Assembly (NCBI RefSeq): GCF_026341855.1
Contig: NZ_JAPENW010000001.1
Location: 2,480,001 to 2,544,000, forward strand
DNA length: 64,000 nt
Direction of reading: 5' to 3'
Origin: Streptomyces sp. NBC_00568
Lineage (GTDB): Bacteria; Actinomycetota; Actinomycetes; Streptomycetales; Streptomycetaceae
Made by a program: the position numbers and the translations under genes. Every line of letters begins with the position of its first letter. The stretch's first letter is position 1. The notes under the pieces were generated by a model, which had not been told where the DNA came from, did no database searches, and saw only the letters and a list, made by a program, of their open reading frames with translations. Positions 27,121-33,955 of this stretch are shown here, in pieces.

Positions 27121-28026
27121 GTGGAACTGCGCCTGCTGGTGACCTTCGAGAAGGTCGCGACCGTGCTGAGCTTCACCCGGGCCGCGGCCGAGCTGGCGTA
27201 CGCGCAGTCCAGTGTGACCAGCCAGGTGCGCGCCCTGGAGTCCTCGCTCGGCACGGAGCTCTTCGACCGGCTGGGCAGCAGGATCCGGCTGACCGAGGCG
27301 GGCGAACGGCTGCTGCCCTACGCCCGGCAGATCATCGAGCTGACCGACGAGGCACGGGCCGCGGTCGTCGGCGCCGAGGAGCCCTCCGGCACGCTCACCA
27401 TCGGCACGATGGAGTCCCTCACCTCGTACCGGCTGCTGCCGCTCCTCGAGTTCTTCCACCACCGCCATCCCCGGGTGCGGCTGTCGCTGCGCACGACCAT
27501 CGGCGACGAGACCCGCCAGGCGCTGCGCCAGGGCACGTACGACGTCGGCTTTCTGATGGAGGAGGAGACCGGGCACACGGGTCTGGAGGTCGCGGTGCTG
27601 GCGGTGGAGCCGCTGGCGCTCGTCGCCGCCCCCGGAGATCCGATGGCCGGCGCGGCACCGGACACCGCCGATCTCGTGGGCCGGCCGCTGCTCGCCACCG
27701 AACCCGGATGCGCCTACCGGGACTTGTTCGAGCGGGAACTCAACTCCCGGGCGCCGGAAGGATCTCGCGTGGCGTTCATGGAGTTCGGCACGATCGAGGC
27801 GACCAAACGGGCCGCGGCGGCCGGCCTCGGCATCGCGCTGCTGCCGGAGGTGACGGTCGCCGCGGAACTGGCGCGGGGTGAGCTCGTACGACTGCGCTGG
27901 GAACCGCCGTTCACGCTTCGGACGCAACTGGCGTGGCGGGCCGGGAAGCGGCTTCCGGCTCATGCGCGGCTGTTCGTGGAGCGTGCGCGGCAACTGGTGT
28001 CCGAGGAGTCCGGCCGGCCCGAGTGA
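27121..28026 (+). CDS. LysR-family transcriptional regulator
   Basis: 301-aa regulator with a standard N-terminal helix-turn-helix (LLVTFEKVATVLSFTRAAAE, AQSSVTSQVRALESSLGTEL) and a periplasmic-binding-protein-like effector domain (PSGTLTIGTMESLTSYRLLP; GTYDVGFLMEE). GTG 27121 directly follows the preceding stop and gives the usual VELRLL start; an in-frame start at 27085 would sit inside the upstream gene. Its 3' end overlaps the convergent EamA transporter gene by 116 bp, so both C-termini are coded on opposite strands of the same DNA. An effect on the transporter is possible but the genes share no promoter. Confidence 0.92.
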   Translation: MELRLLVTFEKVATVLSFTRAAAELAYAQSSVTSQVRALESSLGTELFDRLGSRIRLTEAGERLLPYARQIIELTDEARAAVVGAEEPSGTLTIGTMESLTSYRLLPLLEFFHHRHPRVRLSLRTTIGDETRQALRQGTYDVGFLMEEETGHTGLEVAVLAVEPLALVAAPGDPMAGAAPDTADLVGRPLLATEPGCAYRDLFERELNSRAPEGSRVAFMEFGTIEATKRAAAAGLGIALLPEVTVAAELARGELVRLRWEPPFTLRTQLAWRAGKRLPAHARLFVERARQLVSEESGRPE

Positions 28027-28933
28027 TCCGGCCGGCCAGGGAGATCCCGCCGGTCCCGGCGGTCCTGGGGAGCGTGACCTTCAGGCTGGCCGTCACGATC
28101 AGCGGGACACCGAGCGCCTGGACGAGGCCGATGTGGTGGCCGTACACCGCCCAGTCCATGACCATCGCGACGGCCGGGTAGGTGAAGGCGAGCACGGCGA
28201 TCTTCGCGGTCGGGAGCTTGGCGTACGCGGCGTACATCAGGACGTACATCAGCCCGGTGTGGACGACTCCGAGCCCGACCAGCCACCCCCAGTCCGCGCC
28301 GGTCCCGCGCATCGCGCCGAAGTCGGCGAAGGGAAGCAGCAGCGGGATGCCGACCAGTACCTGGACGAGCGCGATGAGGTGGGGCCGGACGCCGGTGATG
28401 CGCTTGGTGACCAGGGTGGACAGCCCGTAGAGGAGCGCGGCGAGGAGGGCCTGGCCGACACCGGTGAGATACGTGCCGCCATTCGCGAAGTCGGCCGGGG
28501 AGACGCCCGAGACGAGGATCAGGCCGGCGAAGGCCAGGACGATCCAGCCGACCTTGGCGGCGGTGAGCCGTTCACGGAAGAGCAGGGCGCCGAGCAGCAC
28601 CACGTAGAACGGCTGGGTGTGGTAGACGACGGTCGCGACGGAGATCGAGGTGTTCTCGTACGACTGGAAGAGCAGGACCCAGTTGAAGACGATGAACACC
28701 CCGCCGAGCGCGGCGAGTCCGAGGGTGCGCGGGGTGAAGCCGTGGCCCCGGAAGTATCCCCGGGCCAGCGCGTAGCCGCCGAGGGCGAGCGCGCCGAACA
28801 GGACGCGGAAGAAGACGACGTTGAAGGGCGAGGCCCCGGACTCGACGACGAAGACGCCGAGGGTGCCGGAGAGCATCATGGCGGCGGTCAGCTGGGCGGT
28901 GCCCTTGTTCTCGACTGCGGTGGCGGAGGTCAT
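27911..28933 (-). CDS. EamA/DMT-superfamily transporter
   Basis: 340-aa membrane protein with two EamA repeats and ten predicted helices, of the drug/metabolite transporter superfamily. It probably exports amino acids or other small metabolites; substrate not determinable. ATG 28933 begins MTSATAVENKGTAQLTAAM; a long open frame upstream has no coding character. Helices start at residue 15 (MLSGTLGVFVV), and the second repeat begins near TYLTGVGQALLAALLYG. The last ~40 residues (GRTPRTPVAAHAPRTAA) are a Pro/Ala tail lying wholly inside the overlap with the LysR gene, so the tail may be dispensable. No ribosome site is apparent before the ATG. Confidence 0.9.
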   Translation of the reverse strand: MTSATAVENKGTAQLTAAMMLSGTLGVFVVESGASPFNVVFFRVLFGALALGGYALARGYFRGHGFTPRTLGLAALGGVFIVFNWVLLFQSYENTSISVATVVYHTQPFYVVLLGALLFRERLTAAKVGWIVLAFAGLILVSGVSPADFANGGTYLTGVGQALLAALLYGLSTLVTKRITGVRPHLIALVQVLVGIPLLLPFADFGAMRGTGADWGWLVGLGVVHTGLMYVLMYAAYAKLPTAKIAVLAFTYPAVAMVMDWAVYGHHIGLVQALGVPLIVTASLKVTLPRTAGTGGISLAGRITRAGRTPRTPVAAHAPRTAAHEPEAASRPATPVASEA

Positions 28934-29118
28934 GCCCCGAAGGTAGGAGCGGGGACCGGGGGCGGGCCACGCGCTGGTGGGGCGTCCTGCCGATGACCCC
29001 ATCGGTGCCGCCGATGGGCGCCGGTCGGCGCCCCGGCCCCGGCGCCCGCCCCCGGCCCACCGCTCCTCCGGCGGAGCGAATCCCCCTCGTTCTAGCGGGA
29101 CGGCTCCTCGCGGGACGG

Positions 29119-29457
29119 CTACTGGCGGGACGGCTCCTCGCGCAGGACGAGTGCGAGCAGGCCCGGGAAGCGGGCGTCGAACTCCGCCCGGCGCAGCCGG
29201 TTGACCCGCTTGGGGCCTTCGTCGCGCTGTTCGACGAGACCGGCGCCGCGGAGCACGGCGAAGTGATGGCTGAGCGCCGCCTTGCCGACGGGTACGTCGA
29301 AACTGCCGCAGCTGCGGCTCCACTCCGCGGACTCCGCCAGCGCCCTGACGAGCTGGAGCCGTACGGGATCGGCGAGGGCGGCGAGAGCGGCCTGCACGGG
29401 GACCTCGTCCGGATGGGTGTGCTCGGGCGCCGCCCGATGACTGGTCCGCTCCGCCAC
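29119..29457 (-). CDS. ArsR-family helix-turn-helix regulator
   Basis: 112-aa winged-helix repressor of the ArsR/SmtB superfamily: VQAALAALADPVRLQLVRAL, then VPVGKAALSHHFAVLRGAGLVEQRDEG. GTG 29457 is preferred because GGGGAGA lies 5 bp upstream; an ATG at 29538 is in frame but would place the operator-like repeats inside the gene. No cysteine pair typical of metal-sensing ArsR proteins is seen (the single Cys is in SRSCGSFD), so the ligand is probably organic or a redox signal. It diverges from a quinone oxidoreductase gene, and palindromes in the 137-bp gap are likely operators for both. Confidence 0.9.
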   Translation of the reverse strand: MAERTSHRAAPEHTHPDEVPVQAALAALADPVRLQLVRALAESAEWSRSCGSFDVPVGKAALSHHFAVLRGAGLVEQRDEGPKRVNRLRRAEFDARFPGLLALVLREEPSRQ

Positions 29458-29497
29458 GCCGGTCTCCCCTGGTGATTCCCTGATCCGCTTGCCGAGT

Positions 29498-29543
29498 GTT
29501 CGATGAAAACCATACACTCCCGAGTGTTCGCTTTTCATTGAAC
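29498..29543. promoter_or_regulatory. Nested palindromes between arsR-type and oxidoreductase genes
   Basis: An outer inverted repeat, GTTCGATGAAAACC (29498-29511) against GCTTTTCATTGAAC (29530-29543), matches at 12 of 14 positions. It encloses a perfect 14-bp palindrome ACACTCCCGAGTGT (29514-29527). The 9-mer GAGTGTTCG occurs twice, at 29494 and 29522. The layout, symmetric between two divergent starts, is that of a repressor operator. Confidence 0.75.
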
Positions 29544-29594
29544 AGTCTGCGTGGAGCGCGGGCTGTCCGGCCGAGCATCAACCAGGGGTGTGCC

Positions 29595-30587
29595 ATGCGT
29601 ACGGTCCAGTTCGAGGAGTACGGCGGTCCCGAGGTCCTGCGGGTCGTGGAGGCGGAGGTCCCCGAGCCGGGCCCCGGGCAGGTGAGCGTCGACGTGGCCT
29701 ACACGGGCGTCAACTTCGCCGACCTCAAGGCGAGGTCGGAGGGCTACCGCGTGCCGGGCCTCCCCTTCGTGCCGGGGCTCGAGGTCTCGGGCCGGATCCG
29801 GGCGGTGGGTCCGGACGTCACGGGACTGCGGGTCGGCCAGGAGGTCGCGGCGCTGACGGAGGGCGGGGCGTACGCGGACGTCACCGTGGCCGACGCCGTG
29901 ACGGTCTTCCCGCTTCCCGACGGTGTCGACCTGCGCACCGGCGCCACGCTCCCCACCGTCCTGCCCACGGCGTACGCCCTCCTGCACACCGTGGGCCGGC
30001 TCCAGCCCGGCGAGACGGTGCTCGTCCAGGGCGCGGCGGGCGGCGTGGGCACCGTGCTGGGCGGGCTGGCGAAGGCGGCCGGAGCCGGCGCGGTGTACGG
30101 CGTCGTGTCCGCCGCCCCGAAGGCCGAGTACGCCCTCGCCCACGGCTACGACGAGGTGTTCGTGGGCTCCTTCACGGACGAGGTCCGCGCGGCGACCGCC
30201 GGCCGCGGAGTGGACCTGGCCCTGGATCCGGTGGGCGGCGCGACCCTCCGCGGCAGCCTCGCCTCGCTCGCCCCCTTCGGCCGACTGGTCTCCTTCGGCA
30301 ACGCGAGCTCGGCGGAGCCCTGGACGGTGGGCCAGCCGGAGCTCTACCCCACCGGCCTGTCGGTCGCCGGGTTCTCGATCCTCGGCCTCGCCAGGACGGC
30401 CCCGGCCGTCCTGCGCGACATCGCCTCCCTCGCGTTCCGCACGGTGGCCGACGGCACCGTGACCCTGCCGGTGACGGCGGAGTTCGGGCTGGAGGCGGCC
30501 GGGGAGGCGCACGCGCTGATGGGGTCACGGACGAGCACGGGGAAGTTGCTGCTGCGGGTGGCGGCTCCGGACCGGCCGCGGCCGTGA
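29595..30587 (+). CDS. NADPH:quinone oxidoreductase (MDR family, zinc-free)
   Basis: 330-aa medium-chain dehydrogenase/reductase resembling QOR-type quinone reductases. ATG 29595 follows AGGGGTG. N-terminal GroES-like part (GPEVLRVVEAEVPEPGPGQV, YTGVNFADLKAR, VPGLEVSGRI) lacks the zinc-binding Cys/His set of alcohol dehydrogenases. The cofactor site GAAGGVGTVLGGLAKAAGA near residue 150 and VDLALDPVGG are typical. It reduces quinones or enals with NADPH. Control is probably by the divergent ArsR-type repressor, in the manner of QorR/YodB-like redox sensing systems. Confidence 0.92.
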   Translation: MRTVQFEEYGGPEVLRVVEAEVPEPGPGQVSVDVAYTGVNFADLKARSEGYRVPGLPFVPGLEVSGRIRAVGPDVTGLRVGQEVAALTEGGAYADVTVADAVTVFPLPDGVDLRTGATLPTVLPTAYALLHTVGRLQPGETVLVQGAAGGVGTVLGGLAKAAGAGAVYGVVSAAPKAEYALAHGYDEVFVGSFTDEVRAATAGRGVDLALDPVGGATLRGSLASLAPFGRLVSFGNASSAEPWTVGQPELYPTGLSVAGFSILGLARTAPAVLRDIASLAFRTVADGTVTLPVTAEFGLEAAGEAHALMGSRTSTGKLLLRVAAPDRPRP

Positions 30588-30777
30588 CCGCCACCCCTCG
30601 GGCCTTCGTCCCGGCCCGCGGGCCGGCGGGCGGCTGACGGCCCCCGGGCACCCCTGACGGAAGTCCTCCCGAGGCCACTCGGCCTCATACCTTCGGCCCG
30701 GCTCCGTAGACCATCGGCGGACGGCGGGACGGCGTTCCGTTTTCCAGACTGGGTCCAGGACGAAGGACCTTCAGCAC

Positions 30778-30819
30778 GGAAGTCGGAAGTCGGAAGCCGG
30801 AAGTCGGAAGTCGGAAGTC
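30778..30819 (+). repeat. Six tandem heptamers GGAAGTC at a ribosome-binding region
   Basis: Units start at 30778, 30785, 30792 (GGAAGCC variant), 30799, 30806 and 30813, directly followed by GGGAGGCGCG and the ATG at 30830. Each unit contains GGAAG, a Shine-Dalgarno-like core, so the tract is an array of weak ribosome sites upstream of the true GGGAGG. Seven-base units are prone to slippage. Confidence 0.9.
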
Positions 30820-30829
30820 GGGAGGCGCG

Positions 30830-31999
30830 ATGCAGGGGACGCCGGGGATCAGCCGGGCACGGTTTCTGGGGATGGCCGCCGCCGTCGGGGGCGCGACGGC
30901 GCTGCCCGTCGGGGCGGCGGGGCGGGCGGGGGCGGCCGAACGGCCGACGGAGCGGAGGGCCGGGCGGCCGCGGGCGACGGACGGGCGGCGCGGGCTGACG
31001 TACCGGGGTGTGGTCTACGAGGTCGGTGCCGGGGAGACGCCCGCGACGGCGTGGAACGTCCGGCGCATGCGCGCGGACCTGCGCGCCGTCGCCCATGACC
31101 TGCACGCCGACTCCGTCAAGGTCACCGGCGACGGTGTCGAACGGCTCACCGCGACCGCGGCCGAGGCGGCGGAGCTCGGCCTGAACGTCTGGCTCGAACC
31201 GACCCTCGGGGACGTGCCCGAGCGGGAGATCCTCGACCATCTCGCGGAGACCGGCCGGTACGCCGAGCGGCTGCGGCGGCAGGGCGCCGGGGTGCACCTG
31301 AGCGTCGGCTGCGAGTTCGTGCTGTACGTCCCCGGCATCGTGCCCGGCGCGAACGTCCAGGAGCGCGTGGAGAACCTGCTCAAGGGCGACTTCGACCCCG
31401 TGCTCATGGCCCGGCGGCTGCGCCGGTTCACCGCGAAGGCCGCGAAGGCGGGCCGGTCCGTCTTCCACGGGCCGCTGACCTACGCCGCCGCGCAGGACGA
31501 GGACGTCGACTGGGACCTCTTCGACCTCGTGGGCATCGACTACTACTCGTATTTCCGGCGCCCGTCGGACTACCTCCGGGACCTCGCCCCGTACCGCCGC
31601 TTCGGAAAGCCGGTCGCCGTCATGGAGTTCGGCTGCTGCACCTTCCAGGGCGCGCCGGAGCAGGGCGGCATGGGCTGGGACGTCGTCGACTACTCGAAGG
31701 AGCCGCCGGAGATCAAGGCCGGTCTCGTGCGCAGCGAGCGAGCGCAGGCCGCGTATCTGACGGACGTGCTGGCGGCGTTCGAGGCGATGGGGCTGTACTC
31801 GGCGATGGCGTACACCTTCGTCACCCGCGACGCCCCGCACCGGCCCCGTGACCCGCGCCACGACCTCGACATGGCGAGCTACAGCATCGTGAAGACGATC
31901 GAGGACCGCCCCGGCGACCCGGCCTCGGGCGTGCACTGGGAGCCGAAGGAGGCCTTCCACGCGCTGGCCCGGCGGTACGGCCGCGCCCACCACCGCTGA
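30830..31999 (+). CDS. Secreted glycoside hydrolase-like TIM-barrel protein
   Basis: 389-aa exported protein. The N-terminus SRARFLGMAAAVGGATALPVGAAGRAGA is a signal peptide resembling the Tat type, but has RAR rather than RR. After the Arg-rich linker, the fold is a (beta/alpha)8 barrel of glycosidase clan-A type, with candidate catalytic glutamates Glu162 (VGCEFVLY) and Glu266 (AVMEFGCC) about 100 residues apart. Proteins of this kind are sometimes annotated as abortive infection proteins in Streptomyces without functional evidence. No carbohydrate-binding module is seen. ATG 30830 follows GGGAGG immediately after the heptamer repeat. Substrate unknown. Confidence 0.75.
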   Translation: MQGTPGISRARFLGMAAAVGGATALPVGAAGRAGAAERPTERRAGRPRATDGRRGLTYRGVVYEVGAGETPATAWNVRRMRADLRAVAHDLHADSVKVTGDGVERLTATAAEAAELGLNVWLEPTLGDVPEREILDHLAETGRYAERLRRQGAGVHLSVGCEFVLYVPGIVPGANVQERVENLLKGDFDPVLMARRLRRFTAKAAKAGRSVFHGPLTYAAAQDEDVDWDLFDLVGIDYYSYFRRPSDYLRDLAPYRRFGKPVAVMEFGCCTFQGAPEQGGMGWDVVDYSKEPPEIKAGLVRSERAQAAYLTDVLAAFEAMGLYSAMAYTFVTRDAPHRPRDPRHDLDMASYSIVKTIEDRPGDPASGVHWEPKEAFHALARRYGRAHHR

Positions 32000-32041
32000 C
32001 GGCCGCCACCGGCGACCGCCCCGCCACCCGCGACCGCCGCC

Positions 32042-32065
32042 GATGCCGATGCCGATGCCGATGCC
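32042..32065 (+). repeat. Four tandem GATGCC hexamers
   Basis: GATGCC at 32042, 32048, 32054 and 32060, in the 205-bp gap before the cytosine deaminase gene. The rest of the gap is GC-rich and shows no clear promoter. Probably replication slippage; it lies about 140 bp upstream of the start. Confidence 0.8.
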
Positions 32066-32204
32066 GAGGGCACGGTCCCTCCGGTGGCGAACCCGGCGTG
32101 TACCGGCATCGGACGGACGAACCCGGCGCGCCAGGAGGCTGCTTCCGCGCCCTGTCCTCGTGTTCCGGCCCCACGAGGGTGGGGTTCCGCAGGAGAGTGG
32201 AGTC

Positions 32205-32663
32205 ATGGAACGCATCGATCGGGCGCAGGCCCGCGCGTGGCTCGCCACCGCCGTGGCGGAGGCCCGCGCCGGGCTCGCCGAGGGCGGCATCCCCATCGGG
32301 GCGGCACTGTACGGCGCGGACGGCACCCTTCTCGGCCGCGGCCACAACCGCCGTGTCCAGGACGGCGACCCCTCGGCGCACGCCGAGACGGCCGCGTTCC
32401 GCGACGCGGGACGGCAGCGGACATATCGCGGTACGACCATGGTGACCACCTTGTCGCCGTGCTGGTACTGCAGCGGCCTGGTCCGGCAGTTCGGGATCTC
32501 CCGGGTCGTCGTCGGCGAGGCGGCCACCTTCCACGGCGGCCACGACTGGCTCGCCGAGCACGGCGTCGGGATCGTGCTGCTCGACGATCCCGAGTGCACG
32601 GAACTGATGCGCGACTTCATCGAGAAGAACCCGGACCTGTGGAAGGAGGACATCGGTGACTGA
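32205..32663 (+). CDS. Cytosine deaminase (yeast Fcy1-like)
   Basis: 152-aa zinc-dependent deaminase, closest in pattern to the fungal cytosine deaminase Fcy1: zinc ligands His59 (with catalytic Glu61, SAHAETAAF) and C86-x2-C89 (TLSPCWYCSG). The tail FIEKNPDLWKEDIGD closely matches the Fcy1 C-terminus, which closes the active site. ATG 32205 follows AGGAGAG. It should convert cytosine (or a modified cytosine) to uracil with ammonia release in pyrimidine salvage. The 3' end overlaps the next gene, a 2OG-Fe(II)-type oxygenase, by 8 bp, so the two are translationally coupled and may act on the same base. Confidence 0.93.
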   Translation: MERIDRAQARAWLATAVAEARAGLAEGGIPIGAALYGADGTLLGRGHNRRVQDGDPSAHAETAAFRDAGRQRTYRGTTMVTTLSPCWYCSGLVRQFGISRVVVGEAATFHGGHDWLAEHGVGIVLLDDPECTELMRDFIEKNPDLWKEDIGD

Positions 32664-33825
32664 CCCGAAGGCGGGGGCGGTTCCCGCAGATTCGGCCACT
32701 CCGTCGGATTCGGCCACTCCCGGGGGTTCGGCCACTCCCGCGGGTTCGGCCACTCCCGCGGGTTCGGCCACTCCCGCGGGTTCGGCCACTCCCGGGGGTT
32801 CGGCCACTCCCGGGGGTTCGGCCGGGGACGGCCCCGACACCGCGGCCGGTCCCGGCGCCCCCGCGGCCTCCCGCATCCCCACCATCGACCTGCGCCCCTG
32901 GCTCTCCGGAGACCGAGGGGCGCGCGCCGCCGTCGCCCGTACCGTCGACGACGCCCTCCGGACGGCCGGCTTCCTGCTCGTCACCGGTCACGGGGTCGAC
33001 CCGGAGCTGCGCCGCCGCATCCGGGAGGCCGCCCGCGCCTTCTTCGTGCTGCCCGCAGGCAAGAAGCAGCCGTACGCCGCCCGGGTCGGCGGGCGCGGCT
33101 GGCTCGGGCCGGGTGCCGAGGCCAACGGCTACGCGGAGGGCACCGAGACCCCGCCGGACCTCAAGGAGTCCCTGACGTTCGCGACGCACGAGCCGTTCGA
33201 GGACCCGGAGACCAACGCGGAGTGGTACGCGCCGAACGTCTGGCCCGCCGAGGCGCCGGAACTGCGCGAGCTCTGCGCGGAGTACCTGGCGGCGATGGGC
33301 GAGCTGGAGAACCGCCTCCTGGCGCTGCTCGGCGAGGCGCTCGGCCTCGAACCGGACTTCTTCACCCGGCACATGGACCATCCGACGTACGGCTTCAACA
33401 TCAACTGGTATCCGGGGACGGAGGTCGTCGGCGAGCCCGAGCCGGGCCAGTTCCGCATCGGGCCGCACACCGACTTCGGCACGGTCACCATCCTCGACCG
33501 GCAGGCCGGCAAGGGCGGGCTCCAGGTGTTCACGGACGAGGACGGCTGGCAGGACGCGCCCTTCGACCCGGCGGCTTTCACGATCAACATCGGTGATCTG
33601 ATGGCCCGTTGGACCGGCGACCGGTGGCGCTCGGGACGGCACAGGGTGCTGCCGCCGCCGGCCGACGCGCCCGCCGAGGAGCTGATCTCGCTGGTGTACT
33701 TCGGCGAATGCACACCGGGGACGCTGGTCGAGTCGGTGCCCGCCCCCGTGGGCCGCGTCGCGTACGAACCCGTCGACTCGCATGCCTACCTGCGCGAGAA
33801 GCTCGATTCGATCACTGTCGGTTGA
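32656..33825 (+). CDS. Isopenicillin-N-synthase-like 2OG/Fe(II) oxygenase with repeat N-terminus
   Basis: 389-aa protein. Residues 1-70 are low complexity and mostly seven hexapeptide repeats (SATPxG type). The oxygenase proper begins IPTIDLRPWLSGDRGAR and continues with AGFLLVTGHGVDPEL, the DIOX_N signature. The iron site is complete: His271-x-Asp273 (HTDFGT) and His329 (GRHRV). The usual 2-oxoglutarate-binding R-x-S is replaced by L343-I-S345 (EELISLVYFG), so the cosubstrate may be held differently or replaced. GTG 32656 overlaps the cytosine deaminase stop by 8 bp, suggesting a linked pyrimidine-base pathway. Other readings, such as secondary-metabolite oxidase, are possible. Confidence 0.85.
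   Translation: MTDPKAGAVPADSATPSDSATPGGSATPAGSATPAGSATPAGSATPGGSATPGGSAGDGPDTAAGPGAPAASRIPTIDLRPWLSGDRGARAAVARTVDDALRTAGFLLVTGHGVDPELRRRIREAARAFFVLPAGKKQPYAARVGGRGWLGPGAEANGYAEGTETPPDLKESLTFATHEPFEDPETNAEWYAPNVWPAEAPELRELCAEYLAAMGELENRLLALLGEALGLEPDFFTRHMDHPTYGFNINWYPGTEVVGEPEPGQFRIGPHTDFGTVTILDRQAGKGGLQVFTDEDGWQDAPFDPAAFTINIGDLMARWTGDRWRSGRHRVLPPPADAPAEELISLVYFGECTPGTLVESVPAPVGRVAYEPVDSHAYLREKLDSITVG
32689..32814 (+). repeat. Seven tandem 18-bp units coding for SATPxG
   Basis: Exactly 18-bp units from 32689 to 32814, consensus GGTTCGGCCACTCCCGCG, with changes mostly in the last three positions. They encode Gly-Ser-Ala-Thr-Pro-Ala/Gly hexapeptides at the N-terminus of the oxygenase. The unit length keeps the reading frame, so copy number can vary without breaking the gene. 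Confidence 0.95.
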
Positions 33826-33955
33826 ACGGTGGAACGTTTTCGTAATTGAACGGACACCAGGCGGCCTATCCCGAACCAACCCCCCCTTCCTAAACTGTTG
33901 TTGATACACCTCACAGCAGCACATCGGACCGGACCGCGGACCAGGGGGAGATGCG

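Noticed and set aside
30830..31999. Calling the secreted protein an abortive infection (phage defence) protein.
   Set aside because: The sequence shows a signal peptide and a glycosidase-like barrel with two glutamates. Nothing supports a defence role.
32689..32814. Tandem repeats that could suggest a CRISPR array.
   Set aside because: Units are 18 bp, contiguous and without spacers, and encode an in-frame hexapeptide inside a gene.
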